The position numbers and the translations under genes are program-made. From Streptomyces sp. CB01201 (GTDB lineage: Bacteria > Actinomycetota > Actinomycetes > Streptomycetales > Streptomycetaceae): a DNA stretch of 64,000 nucleotides. The DNA lies in contig NZ_NNBJ01000007.1 in assembly GCF_002803085.1 (NCBI RefSeq), forward strand, positions 248,001 through 312,000, read 5' to 3'. The notes beneath the pieces are model-generated. The model saw only the letters and a program-made list of their open reading frames with translations, did not search any database and was not told where the DNA came from. Shown piece by piece: positions 44,512 through 53,549 of this stretch. Positions within the stretch are counted from its first letter, which is position 1; each line of letters begins with the position of its first letter.

Positions 44512-45954
44512 ATGCGGCGCCCCCACCTCGCCTCCCGCCCCGCCCCCCACATGCGGATCAAGTCGCCGCGGCAGCTGATCGCCGAATCCGGCACGGACCT
44601 CGAAGGCCATGGCCTGCGCCGCACGATGGGGCTCTTCCAGCTCGTGTGCTTCGGCGTCGGCGCGATCGTGGGCACCGGCATCTTCGTCGGGCTCTCCGAC
44701 AGCGTCGCCAAGGCGGGGCCCGCCGTGGTCCTGTCCTTCGTCCTCGCCGCCGTCACCTGTGTCTTCACCGCGTTCTCCTTCGCCGAGCTGGGCGGTGCGA
44801 TCCCGGTCTCCGGCTCCTCGTACTCCTTCGCGTACGCCACGCTCGGCGAGCGCACCGCCTTCCTGGTCGGCTGGTGCCTGCTCCTGGAGTACGGCGTCTC
44901 GGTGTCCGCGGTCGCCGTCGGCTGGAGCCAGTACCTCAACGAGCTCCTGAACAGCCTCGTCGGATGGCAGCTTCCGGCGGCGCTCTCGGCGGGGCCGGCC
45001 GACGGCGGGGTGGTCAACCTGCCGGCCGTCGTCGTCATCCTGCTCGCCGCGACCCTGTTGGTGCGCGGGGTGCGGGAGAGCGCGCGGGCCACCGCCGCGA
45101 TGGCCGTGCTCAAGATCGGGATCCTGCTGCTGTTCCTGGCGATCGCGTTCACCGCCTTCGAGGCCGGTCATCTCTCGCCGTTCGCGACCCATGGCGCGGG
45201 CGGGGTCACCGCGGGCGCCTCGCTCGCCTTCTTCTCGTACATCGGCTTCGACGCGATCACCACGGCCGGCGAGGAGGTGAAGGATCCGCGCAAGAACGTG
45301 CCCATAGCGATCATGATCTGCATCGGCCTGGTCACGCTGCTCTACTGCGCGGTCGCCGTCGCCGCGATCGGCGGGCTCGGCGCGGACGCGGTCGGCGACA
45401 AGCCCGCGGCTCTCTCGCTGATCGTCAACCAGGTCACCCACTCCACGGTCGGGGGCGGGGTCATCGCGTTCGGCGCGGTGGTCGCCATCGCGTCCGTGGT
45501 GCTCGCCGTGATGTACGGGCAGACCCGGATCCTGATGTCGATGTCCCGCGACGGCCTCGTTCCCCGCGTCTTCGAACGGGTCTCGCCGAAGACCGCGACA
45601 CCGGCCGCCAACACCTGGATCGTCGCGCTGGTCTTCGCGGTCCCGGCCGCGTTCGCCTCCCTGGACGCGGTGGTCAACCTGACCACCATCGGCACGCTCG
45701 CCGTCATGGCCGCGGTCAACATCGCGGTCGTCGTCCTGCGCCGCGGCGAACCGGACCTGAAGCGCTCGTTCCGGGTGCCGCTGTACCCGGCGAGCCCGAT
45801 CCTGGGCGTCGGCTTCTGTCTGTATCTGATGTACGGGACCGGCTGGGCGACCTGGCTCCAGTTCGCCGCCTTCCTGCTGGTCGGCTCGCTGGTCTACACC
45901 TGCTACGGCCGCAGCCGCTCGCGCCTGGCCGCTCCGGCGGGGCCGGAAGCGTGA
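44512..45954 (+). CDS. APC-family amino acid permease
   Basis: A 480-residue membrane transporter of the cationic amino acid transporter type, with 12 or more hydrophobic segments. It begins with a cytoplasmic LRRTMGLFQLV segment followed by GVGAIVGTGIFVGL, the unwound TM1 motif of APC carriers. The context suggests arginine or ornithine uptake or exchange. ATG 44512 is chosen; ATG 44551 (MRIKSPRQLIAESG), where family similarity begins, is a real alternative. Confidence 0.88.
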   Translation: MRRPHLASRPAPHMRIKSPRQLIAESGTDLEGHGLRRTMGLFQLVCFGVGAIVGTGIFVGLSDSVAKAGPAVVLSFVLAAVTCVFTAFSFAELGGAIPVSGSSYSFAYATLGERTAFLVGWCLLLEYGVSVSAVAVGWSQYLNELLNSLVGWQLPAALSAGPADGGVVNLPAVVVILLAATLLVRGVRESARATAAMAVLKIGILLLFLAIAFTAFEAGHLSPFATHGAGGVTAGASLAFFSYIGFDAITTAGEEVKDPRKNVPIAIMICIGLVTLLYCAVAVAAIGGLGADAVGDKPAALSLIVNQVTHSTVGGGVIAFGAVVAIASVVLAVMYGQTRILMSMSRDGLVPRVFERVSPKTATPAANTWIVALVFAVPAAFASLDAVVNLTTIGTLAVMAAVNIAVVVLRRGEPDLKRSFRVPLYPASPILGVGFCLYLMYGTGWATWLQFAAFLLVGSLVYTCYGRSRSRLAAPAGPEA

Positions 45955-45990
45955 CCCGGGCCGCCCGGTCGCCCCGGCCGCCCGGCCGCG

Positions 45991-46431
45991 TCAGCTCGGC
46001 CGGCTCGGAAGGGTGAACCAGACCGCCTTGCCGTGGGCGGTGGGGCGGTGGCCGCAGGCCGAACTCAGGGTGCGGATGAGCAGCAGGCCCCGGCCGTGCT
46101 CCTGCCAGGGGTCGGGCGGGCCGCCCGCTCCCGGGGTCGAGAGGTCGCCCGGCGGCAGCGGCGAGCCGTCGTGCACCTCGACCTGGCAGCCGGAGGCGAG
46201 CAGCTCCACCACCAGCTCGATCGGCGCCCGGCCGGTTGTGTGCTCGACGGCGTTGGCGACCAGCTCGGCGGTGAGCAGCTCGGCCGTATCGGTGTCGGCG
46301 GGCGCGTCGATGTCCGCGAGGGCGGTACGCACCAGGGCGCGGGCGATGGGCACCGCCGCCGTGGTGTGGGGGAGCGGGATGCGCCACACGGAGGGCGTGG
46401 CGTTCCGGTCGGGGCCGGAGGGGTTCGGCAA
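45991..46431 (-). CDS. RsbW-like anti-sigma/ATP-binding regulator
   Basis: A 146-residue GHKL-fold ATP-binding protein (HATPase_c_2). The N box ELVANAVEHT and G box HGRGLLLIRTL are visible. Streptomyces has many of these, acting as anti-sigma factors or kinases of anti-anti-sigma proteins. The start is probably TTG 46431; a GTG at about 46396 is an alternative. No partner sigma or antagonist gene is adjacent. It is convergent with the permease gene. Confidence 0.8.
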   Translation of the reverse strand: MPNPSGPDRNATPSVWRIPLPHTTAAVPIARALVRTALADIDAPADTDTAELLTAELVANAVEHTTGRAPIELVVELLASGCQVEVHDGSPLPPGDLSTPGAGGPPDPWQEHGRGLLLIRTLSSACGHRPTAHGKAVWFTLPSRPS

Positions 46432-46610
46432 GGCGACTGTTCCGTTCGGGGCGCGAGAGGCGTCGGGTTGCGTGGGGTCGTCCTGCTTTCAACCTTACGA
46501 AGCCGGCTCGCGGGCCAGTAGAGGACCCCGGCCGGAGCGGGCGGGGCCCTGGGGCACCGGCGCGCGGGACCTTGGGCCCTGGCGGGCTCCGCAGCCTTAT
46601 CGCGTACTCG

Positions 46611-46622
46611 TGACGACAGTCA
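46611..46622. promoter_or_regulatory. TGACGACAGTCA, candidate PaaX-family operator (copy 1)
   Basis: This 12-mer with TGAC/GTCA arms lies 79 bp before the enoyl-CoA hydratase gene. The identical 12-mer occurs in the divergent ligase/dehydrogenase promoter (52350-52361). Finding it only in the two promoter regions of one cluster that encodes its own PaaX-type regulator suggests a shared operator. Confidence 0.55.
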
Positions 46623-46700
46623 CACATGAGTGATACCTTCGTCGGGAAGGCAGCGAAAGCAGTGGCGGCACCTGCCGCCCCGCCGTAGGAGGCCGCCCGG

Positions 46701-47528
46701 ATGAGCCCCTTTCCCAGCTCCGCCTCGCGCACCGAGGACTGGCACCATCTGCGCCTGACGGTGTCCGACGGCGTCGCGACGGTCACGCTGGCCCGGCCGG
46801 AGAGACTCAACGCGCTGACCTTCGGCGCCTATGCCGACCTGCGCGATCTGCTCGCCGAGCTGTCCCGCGAGCGTGCGGTGCGCGCCCTGGTCCTCGGCGG
46901 CGAGGGGCGCGGCTTCTGCTCGGGCGGCGACGTGGACGACATCATCGGCGCCACCCTCGCGATGAACACCGCCGAGCTCCTCGACTTCAACCGGATGACC
47001 GGCCAGGTCGTCCGGGCGATCCGCGAGTGCCCCTTCCCGGTGATCGCCGCGCTGCACGGCGTCGCCGCGGGCGCCGGCGCGGTGCTCGCGCTCGCCGCCG
47101 ACTTCCGCATCGCCGACCCCTCGGCCCGCTTCGCGTTCCTGTTCACCAAGGTGGGCCTGTCGGGCGGCGACATGGGGGCGGCCTATCTGCTGCCCCGCGT
47201 CGTCGGCCTCGGCCACGCCACCCGGCTGCTCATGCTCGGCGAGCCGGTACGTGCTCCCGAGGCCGAACGGATCGGCCTGCTCAGCGAGTTGACGGACGAG
47301 GGCCGCGCCGACGAGCGCGCCGCCGAACTCGCCCGCCACCTCGCCGACGGCCCGGCCCTCGCCCACGCCCAGACCAAGGCGCTGCTCACCGCCGAACTCG
47401 ACATGCCGCTCGCGGCCTCGGTGGAGCTGGACGCGGCGACGCAGGCCCTGCTGATGAACGGCGCGGACTACGCCGAATTCCACGCGGCCTTCACCGAGAA
47501 GCGGCCCCCGAAGTGGCAGGGGCGCTAG
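46701..47528 (+). CDS. Enoyl-CoA hydratase/isomerase family protein
   Basis: A 275-residue crotonase-fold enzyme with the oxyanion-hole segments GRGFCSGGDVDD and LHGVAAGAGAVLALAADFRIA, and GGDMGAAYLLPRVVG. The start follows TAGGAGG. It precedes the aminobenzoyl-CoA monooxygenase by 2 bp, so it probably hydrates or opens the ring-derived CoA intermediate of anthranilate catabolism. The exact reaction is inferred from context. Confidence 0.9.
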   Translation: MSPFPSSASRTEDWHHLRLTVSDGVATVTLARPERLNALTFGAYADLRDLLAELSRERAVRALVLGGEGRGFCSGGDVDDIIGATLAMNTAELLDFNRMTGQVVRAIRECPFPVIAALHGVAAGAGAVLALAADFRIADPSARFAFLFTKVGLSGGDMGAAYLLPRVVGLGHATRLLMLGEPVRAPEAERIGLLSELTDEGRADERAAELARHLADGPALAHAQTKALLTAELDMPLAASVELDAATQALLMNGADYAEFHAAFTEKRPPKWQGR

Positions 47529-47530
47529 CG

Positions 47531-49828
47531 GTGCCGGCCCCCGACGCCGCACGCGCCCCGCTCAGGATCGCCGTGATCGGCGGCGGCCCCGGCGGCCTGT
47601 ACGCGGCGGCCCTGCTCAAGCGGCTCGACCCGGCCCGCGAGATCACGCTCTGGGAGCGGGGCGCCCGCGACGACACCTTCGGCTTCGGTGTCGTGCTCTC
47701 CGACGAGACCCTCGGCGGCATCGAGCACGCCGACCCCGCCGTCTACCAGGCGCTGCGCGCCGAGTTCGTCCGCTGGGACGACATCGACATCGTGCACCGG
47801 GGCCACACCCTGACCTCCGGCGGGCACGGCTTCGCCGCCCTCGGCCGGCGCCGGCTCCTGGAGATCCTGCACGAGCGCTGCCACGAACTCGGCGTCGATC
47901 TCCGCTTTCGCGCCGAGGCGCCGCCGGCCGCCGAACTCGCCGCCGCCCACGACCTGGTGATCGCCGCCGACGGCGTGCACAGCCCGACCCGCCAGGCGCA
48001 CGCCGCGCACTTCGCGCCGCGGATCACCCGGCACCGCTGCCGCTACATCTGGCTCGCCGCCGACTTCGCGTTCGACGCCTTCCGCTTCGAGATCGCCGAG
48101 ACCGGGCACGGCGTGATGCAGCTGCACGGCTACCCCTACGCCGCCGACGCCTCCACGGTCATCGTCGAGATGCGCGAGGAGGTCTGGGAGGCGGCCGGAT
48201 TCGCCGCGCTCGACGAGCAGGCCTCGGCCGAGAGCTGCGCCAAGATCTTCTCCGACGCCCTCGGCGGGCGGCCCCTGCGCGGCAACAACTCCTCGTGGAC
48301 CGCCTTCCGCACGGTCGTCAACGAACGCTGGTCGTACGGCAATACGGTGCTGCTCGGCGACGCGGCGCACACCGCCCACTTCTCGATCGGCTCGGGCACC
48401 AAGCTCGCCGTGGAGGACGCCCTGGCGCTCGCCGCCTGCATCGAGGAGCAGCCCGATCTGCCCGCGGCCCTCGGCGCGTACGAGCGCGAGCGCCGGCCCG
48501 TCGTCGCCTCCACGCAGCGCGCGGCCGCCGCCAGCCTGCGCTGGTTCGAGGACCTCGCGCGCTATCTCGACCAGCCCGCCCGGCAGTTCGCCTTCAACCT
48601 CCTCACCCGCAGCCGCCGGGTCACCCACGACAACCTCCGCCTGCGCGACCCCCGCTTCACCGACGCCGTGGAGCGCGAATTCGGCTGCCCGCCGGACACC
48701 CCGCCCATGTTCACCCCCTTCCGGCTGCGCGGCCTCGAACTGAAGAACCGCGTCGTGGTCTCGCCCATGGACATGTACTCCGCCGTGGACGGCGTCCCCG
48801 GCGACTTCCACCTCGTCCACCTCGGCGCCCGCGCGCTCGGCGGCGCGGGCCTGGTCATGACCGAGATGGTGTGCGTGAGCCCCGAAGGCCGCATCACACC
48901 GGGCTGCACCGGCCTCTACACCCCCGAACAGGCCCTCTCCTGGCGGCGGATCGTGGACTTCGTCCACCAGCAGGCCCCCGGCACCGCCTTCGGCGTCCAG
49001 CTCGGCCACTCCGGGCGCAAGGGCTCGACCAGGCTGATGTGGGACGGCATGGACCAGCCGCTCGACACCGGCAACTGGCCCCTCGCCGCCGCCTCCCCCA
49101 TCCCGTACCTGCCCGGTATCAGCCAGGTCCCGCACGCCCTTGACCACGCCGAACTCACCGCGATCCGCGGGCAGTTCACGGCCTCGGCCCGCCGGGCCGC
49201 CGACTGCGGCTTCGACCTCCTCGAACTGCACTGCGCCCACGGCTACTTGCTGTCCGGTTTCCTCTCCCCCCTCACCAACCGACGGACGGACGAGTACGGC
49301 GGTTCCCTCGCGGCGCGCCTGCGCTTCCCCCTCGAAGTCTTCGACGCGGTGCGCGAGAGCTGGCCCGCCGAGCGGCCCCTGACCGTCCGCCTCTCCGCCA
49401 CCGACTGGGCCGAGGGCGGCACCACCGCCGAGGACGCCGTCGAGATCGCCCGCGCCTTCGCCGCGCACGGCGCCGACGCCATCGACGTCTCCACCGGCCA
49501 GGTCGTCCCCGAGGAGCGCCCCGAGTTCGGCCGCTCCTACCAGACCCCGTACGCCGACCGGATCCGCAACGCGCTGTCCGTGCCCGTTGTCGCGGTGGGC
49601 GCCATCTCGTCCTGGGACGACGTCAACTCCCTGCTCCTGGCGGGCCGGACCGACCTGTGCGCGCTGGCCCGCCCGCACCTGTACGACCCGCACTGGACCC
49701 TGCACGCCGCCGCCGAGCAGGGCTACACCGGCCCCGGCGCGAGCTGGCCGCTGTCCTACCGCGCGGGCAGCCGCACCCCGCCGACCGGCCGCACGGACGC
49801 CCCCCGGCCGCGGCTCAGCCTGAACTGA
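47531..49828 (+). CDS. 2-aminobenzoyl-CoA (anthraniloyl-CoA) monooxygenase/reductase
   Basis: A 765-residue two-domain flavoenzyme. Residues 1-385 are a class A FAD monooxygenase (VIGGGPGGLYAAAL; GDAAHTAHFSIGSG near 276). Residues 393-765 are an old-yellow-enzyme-like FMN domain (FTPFRLRGLELKNRVVVSPM; HSGRKGS; HCAHGYLLSGFLSP; NRRTDEYGG). This fusion is known for 2-aminobenzoyl-CoA monooxygenase/reductase and annotated salicylyl-CoA 5-hydroxylases. It hydroxylates and dearomatises the CoA-bound ring. The GTG start lies 2 bp after the hydratase stop. The CoA ligase, dehydrogenase and RidA genes nearby support the anthranilate route. Confidence 0.9.
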   Translation: MPAPDAARAPLRIAVIGGGPGGLYAAALLKRLDPAREITLWERGARDDTFGFGVVLSDETLGGIEHADPAVYQALRAEFVRWDDIDIVHRGHTLTSGGHGFAALGRRRLLEILHERCHELGVDLRFRAEAPPAAELAAAHDLVIAADGVHSPTRQAHAAHFAPRITRHRCRYIWLAADFAFDAFRFEIAETGHGVMQLHGYPYAADASTVIVEMREEVWEAAGFAALDEQASAESCAKIFSDALGGRPLRGNNSSWTAFRTVVNERWSYGNTVLLGDAAHTAHFSIGSGTKLAVEDALALAACIEEQPDLPAALGAYERERRPVVASTQRAAAASLRWFEDLARYLDQPARQFAFNLLTRSRRVTHDNLRLRDPRFTDAVEREFGCPPDTPPMFTPFRLRGLELKNRVVVSPMDMYSAVDGVPGDFHLVHLGARALGGAGLVMTEMVCVSPEGRITPGCTGLYTPEQALSWRRIVDFVHQQAPGTAFGVQLGHSGRKGSTRLMWDGMDQPLDTGNWPLAAASPIPYLPGISQVPHALDHAELTAIRGQFTASARRAADCGFDLLELHCAHGYLLSGFLSPLTNRRTDEYGGSLAARLRFPLEVFDAVRESWPAERPLTVRLSATDWAEGGTTAEDAVEIARAFAAHGADAIDVSTGQVVPEERPEFGRSYQTPYADRIRNALSVPVVAVGAISSWDDVNSLLLAGRTDLCALARPHLYDPHWTLHAAAEQGYTGPGASWPLSYRAGSRTPPTGRTDAPRPRLSLN

Positions 49829-49843
49829 CCTCCCGCCGGGAGG
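49829..49843. terminator. Short hairpin CCTCCC-GCC-GGGAGG
   Basis: A 6-bp stem with a 3-base loop lies directly after the monooxygenase stop, in the 24-bp convergent gap with the PaaX-type gene. It probably serves both transcripts. Confidence 0.5.
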
Positions 49844-49852
49844 CCGGGCCAG

Positions 49853-50686
49853 CTACCCCCGGGCGGGCAGCGCACCGCGGACGAAGGCGGCGCCCGCCTC
49901 GCGCAGCAGCCGGTGCAGCGCGCCGAAGACTTCGGCGGAGCGGGCACCGGGCCAGTCGCGGGGCAGGAGTTCGGCGGGCAGGCCCGGGTCGGCGTAGGGG
50001 AGCCGGCGCCAGGAGTCGAGGGCGAACAGGTAGTCGCGGTAGGCGGCCTCGGCGTCGGCCGCGGTGGCGTCCGGGCGGGACCGCCAGGTGCGCAGCACCG
50101 GTTCGTGGCGGCCCAGGAAGTCCTCGTGCTGCTTGGCGATAGCGGGCAGGTCCCACCAGCGGGCGACGGCCTCGGCGGTGGGCGCGAAGCCGAGGTGCTC
50201 GCCCCTGAACAGCTCGACGTACGGGGCGAGTTGGAGCCGCTCCAGGGTGTGCCGGGTCTCGTCGTACAGTCGGGCCGGGGCCAGCCACACACCCGGGGCC
50301 GCGGTGCCGAAGCCGAGCCCGGCCAGGCGCGAGCGCAGGACGTGCCGCTTGCTGCGCTCGGACTCGGGCACCGAGAACACCGCGAGGACCCAGCCGTCGC
50401 CGGCCCCCGTCGGCGGCCGCGCGTAGATGCGCCGGTCGCCGTCGTCCAGGAGCTGGCGGGCGTCGGCCGACAGGGCGTAGCCCGCCGCGCCCGCCGCGGT
50501 GGGCCGGGCTTCGAGGAGCCCGCGCCGTTTGAGCCGGGACACCGACGAACGCACGGAGGGGGCGTCCACGCCGACCGCCGCGAGCAACCGGATCAGTTCG
50601 GCCACCGCGAGGGAGCCGGAGGTCTCGCGCCCGTAGGCGCCGTACAGGGTCACGATCAGAGATCGGGGAGTGTGCTGCTCGGCCAC
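49853..50686 (-). CDS. PaaX-family transcriptional regulator
   Basis: A 277-residue repressor. The N-terminal winged HTH (PRSLIVTLYGAYGRE; SVRSSVSRLKRRGLLE) is followed by the PaaX central ferredoxin-like domain (DGWVLAVFSVPESERSKRHVLRSRL) and C-terminal domain. PaaX proteins sense aryl-CoA esters, here probably 2-aminobenzoyl-CoA. The GTG start lies 4 bp after the ligase stop, so they are co-transcribed. Candidate operators are the two TGACGACAGTCA sites. Confidence 0.9.
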   Translation of the reverse strand: MAEQHTPRSLIVTLYGAYGRETSGSLAVAELIRLLAAVGVDAPSVRSSVSRLKRRGLLEARPTAAGAAGYALSADARQLLDDGDRRIYARPPTGAGDGWVLAVFSVPESERSKRHVLRSRLAGLGFGTAAPGVWLAPARLYDETRHTLERLQLAPYVELFRGEHLGFAPTAEAVARWWDLPAIAKQHEDFLGRHEPVLRTWRSRPDATAADAEAAYRDYLFALDSWRRLPYADPGLPAELLPRDWPGARSAEVFGALHRLLREAGAAFVRGALPARG

Positions 50687-50690
50687 CCGA

Positions 50691-52307
50691 TCACTCTAGT
50701 TCCCGCAGCCGGAAGCGCTGGAGCTTGCCGGTGGGGGTACGCGGCAGGGCGTCCAGGAAGACGATCTCGCGCGGGCACTTGTAGGGCACGAGCTCCCGCT
50801 TGACGAAGTCGCGCAGCAGTTCCCCGGTGCCTTCGTCGCGCGGCGCGTTGGGGGTCAACACGCAGTAGGCGACGGCCACTTGGCCGCGCCGCTCGTCGGG
50901 GCGCCCGACCACGGCGGCCTCCGTGACGAGCGGATGGCGCAGCAGGGCGTCCTCGACCTCGGGGCCCGCGATGTTGAACCCGGCGGAAATGATCATGTCG
51001 TCGGCCCGTGCCACGTACCGGAACCAGCCGTCGCTGTCGCGCACATACGTGTCACCGGTGATGTTCCAGCCGTCGCGGACGTAGACCCGCTGGCGTTCGT
51101 CGGCGAGATAGCGGCAGCCGACCGGGCCGCGCACGGCGAGCAGCCCGGGCTCGCCGTCCGGCACCGGCTGCCCCAGGGCGTCGACCACCCGGGCCTGCCA
51201 GCCGGGAACGGGCCGCCCGGTGGTGCCGGGCCGGATGTCGTCGTCCGCCGCCGAGATGAAGATGTGCAGGAGTTCCGTGGCGCCGATCCCGTTGATGATG
51301 CGCAGCCCGGTGCGCTCCTCCCAGGCCCGCCAGATCGTCTCGGGGAGGTTCTCGCCGGCCGACACACAGCGGCGCAGGGCGCTCAGGTCGTACGCGTCGA
51401 GCTGGTCCAGCATCGTGCGGTAGGCGGTCGGCGCGGTGAACAGGACGGACGCCCGGTGCTCGGCCAGGGCGGGCAACAGCTGCTGGGGGCCCGCCTGTTC
51501 GAGCAGCAGGGACGATGCGCCGGCCCGCAGCGGGAAGATGACCAGGCCGCCGAGCCCGAAGGTGAAGCCGAGCGGGGGGCTGCCCGCGAAGAGGTCGTCG
51601 GGCGTGGCCTTGAGCACCTGCGCGGCGAAGGTGTCGGCGATGGCCAGGACATCGCGGTGGAAGTGCATACAGCCCTTGGGCCGTCCGGTGGTGCCCGAGG
51701 TGAACGCGATCAGGGCGACGTCGTCGGCCGAGGTGTCCACCGCCGCGAACCGCTCCGCGGGCGCGTCCTCGACCAGGTTCAGGAGGTCGCCGGGACCGTC
51801 GCCGCCGTACGCCGTGATGCCGAGGCCCGGCGCCTCGGCCCGCTCCAGGTCGGCCAGGACGCGGGCGTCGCACAAGGCGTGGCTGATCCGCGCGATCGAG
51901 CACATGACGCCCAGCTCGTGGGCGCGCTGCTGGGCCAGTACGGTGACGGCGACCGCGCCCGCCTTCATCACCGCGAGCCAGCACGCGGCCAGCCACGGCG
52001 TGGTGGGCCCGCGCAGCAGGACCCGGTTGCCGGGCACCACGCCGAGCGCCCCGGTCAGCACATGGGCGATCCGGTCGACCCGGTCGCGCAGCTCCCGGTA
52101 GGTCCAGACCTCGCCCGCGCCGGTGCGGAAGACGGGGCGGTCCGGGCCGAAGCGCTCGATCGTGGTGTCCAGGAGTTCGGCGCCGCAGTTGAGCCGCTCG
52201 GGGTAGTGCGGCCCCGGCGGCCCGAGGACCAGGCGCGGCCACTGGTCGGCGGGCGGCAGGTGGTCGCGGGGAAAGGTGTCGGCGTGCGCCGAGTTCTTCA
52301 GCTCCAT
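50691..52307 (-). CDS. Aryl-CoA ligase (2-aminobenzoate-CoA ligase-like)
   Basis: A 538-residue acyl-adenylate-forming enzyme: AMP motif IAFTSGTTGRPKGCMHFHRD, A5-type NGIGATELLHIF, GDTYVRDSDGWFRYVARADDMI, and the C-terminal catalytic Lys in PRTPTGKLQR. The NGIGATE motif is typical of benzoate and 2-aminobenzoate-CoA ligases. It makes the CoA ester that starts the pathway. It is divergent from the acyl-CoA dehydrogenase gene, with an operator-like 12-mer between. Confidence 0.88.
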   Translation of the reverse strand: MELKNSAHADTFPRDHLPPADQWPRLVLGPPGPHYPERLNCGAELLDTTIERFGPDRPVFRTGAGEVWTYRELRDRVDRIAHVLTGALGVVPGNRVLLRGPTTPWLAACWLAVMKAGAVAVTVLAQQRAHELGVMCSIARISHALCDARVLADLERAEAPGLGITAYGGDGPGDLLNLVEDAPAERFAAVDTSADDVALIAFTSGTTGRPKGCMHFHRDVLAIADTFAAQVLKATPDDLFAGSPPLGFTFGLGGLVIFPLRAGASSLLLEQAGPQQLLPALAEHRASVLFTAPTAYRTMLDQLDAYDLSALRRCVSAGENLPETIWRAWEERTGLRIINGIGATELLHIFISAADDDIRPGTTGRPVPGWQARVVDALGQPVPDGEPGLLAVRGPVGCRYLADERQRVYVRDGWNITGDTYVRDSDGWFRYVARADDMIISAGFNIAGPEVEDALLRHPLVTEAAVVGRPDERRGQVAVAYCVLTPNAPRDEGTGELLRDFVKRELVPYKCPREIVFLDALPRTPTGKLQRFRLRELE

Positions 52308-52349
52308 ACGGGATCGCCCCCTTGTCGCCTCTGGAGCGTATCGTTTGGA

Positions 52350-52361
52350 TGACGACAGTCA
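52350..52361. promoter_or_regulatory. TGACGACAGTCA, candidate PaaX-family operator (copy 2)
   Basis: Identical to the 12-mer at 46611-46622, this copy lies in the 132-bp divergent region between the CoA ligase (start 52307) and the acyl-CoA dehydrogenase (start 52440). It is placed to control both directions. Confidence 0.55.
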
Positions 52362-52439
52362 ACAGTTCGCGATAGGGCGGTCCCGGTGGTCGTCACGGCC
52401 GAGTGGGAGAGTCGGAACCCGAGTCGGAAAGGGGTGGTC

Positions 52440-53549
52440 ATGCCCGGATTCGCGCTGGCGCCGGACCAGCTGGAGTGGTGCGGGGAACTGCGGGTGCTGG
52501 CGGGGGCGCGGCTGCGCCCCCTTGCGGACAAGGGTGAGCCAGGCCGGGTGAACCGGCCACTCGTCGAGGCGCTCGGCGAGCACGGTCTGCTGGCCCGGCT
52601 CTTCGAGTCCGGCGCGCTCGATCTGTGTCTGATGCGCGAGTCGCTGGCGTACGCGTGCACCGAGGCGGAGACCGCGCTCGCCCTCCAGGGTCTCGGCGCG
52701 CACCCGGTCGCCGCGTACGGGACGCCGGCGCAGCGCGAGCGCTGGCTGCCCGGGGTGGCGGCGGGCCGCACGGTCGCCGCCTTCGCGCTGAGCGAGCCGG
52801 ACGCGGGCTCGGACGCGGCGGCGCTGAGCCTCAACGCCGCCCAGGAGGACGGGGGTTGGCGGCTGACCGGCGAGAAGTGCTGGATCTCCAACGCCCCCGG
52901 GGCCGACTTCTACACCGTCTTCGCCCGCACCACGCCGGACGCGGGCGCGCGCGGCGTCACCGCCTTCCTGGTCCCCGCCGACCGTCCGGGCCTGAGCGGC
53001 ACCCCGCTCGACCTGCTCTGCCCGCACGCCATCGGCAGTCTCGACTTCGACGGCGTCCCGGTGGGCCCGGACGACATCCTGGGGGAGCGGGACCGCGGCT
53101 TCACGGTGGCCATGAACACGCTCAACCTGTTCCGGCCCAGCGTCGGCGCGTTCGCCGTCGGCATGGCGCAGGCGGCCCTCGACGCCACCGTCGCCCACAC
53201 CGCGCAGCGCACCGCGTTCGGCGGCCCCCTCAAGGACCTCCAGGCCGTCGCCCACCGGGTCGCCGACATGGCGACCCGCACCGAGGCCGCCCGGCTCCTG
53301 GTCTACGCGGCGGCCGAGGCGTACGACCGGGGGGAGGCGGGCATCGCGCGCGGCTCGGCCATGGCGAAGCTGTTCGCCACCGAGGCGGCGCAGTACGTCG
53401 TGGACGCGGCGGTCCAGCTCCACGGGGCCCGCGCGCTGCAACGCGGGCACCTCCTCGAACACCTCTACCGCGAGGTCCGGGCGCCCCGCATCTACGAGGG
53501 CGCCAGCGAAGTGCAGCGCACGATCATCGCGAAGGAGCTGTACCGGTGA
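52440..53549 (+). CDS. Acyl-CoA dehydrogenase
   Basis: A 369-residue FAD dehydrogenase with the family signatures FALSEPDAGSDAAAL, TGEKCWISNA and QLHGARALQRGHLLEHLYR, and the predicted catalytic Glu in YEGASEVQ. ATG 52440 follows AAAGGGG; a GTG at 52386 would add 18 unconserved residues. It probably oxidises a ring-opened or dearomatised CoA intermediate. Its stop overlaps the RidA-like gene. Confidence 0.92.
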   Translation: MPGFALAPDQLEWCGELRVLAGARLRPLADKGEPGRVNRPLVEALGEHGLLARLFESGALDLCLMRESLAYACTEAETALALQGLGAHPVAAYGTPAQRERWLPGVAAGRTVAAFALSEPDAGSDAAALSLNAAQEDGGWRLTGEKCWISNAPGADFYTVFARTTPDAGARGVTAFLVPADRPGLSGTPLDLLCPHAIGSLDFDGVPVGPDDILGERDRGFTVAMNTLNLFRPSVGAFAVGMAQAALDATVAHTAQRTAFGGPLKDLQAVAHRVADMATRTEAARLLVYAAAEAYDRGEAGIARGSAMAKLFATEAAQYVVDAAVQLHGARALQRGHLLEHLYREVRAPRIYEGASEVQRTIIAKELYR

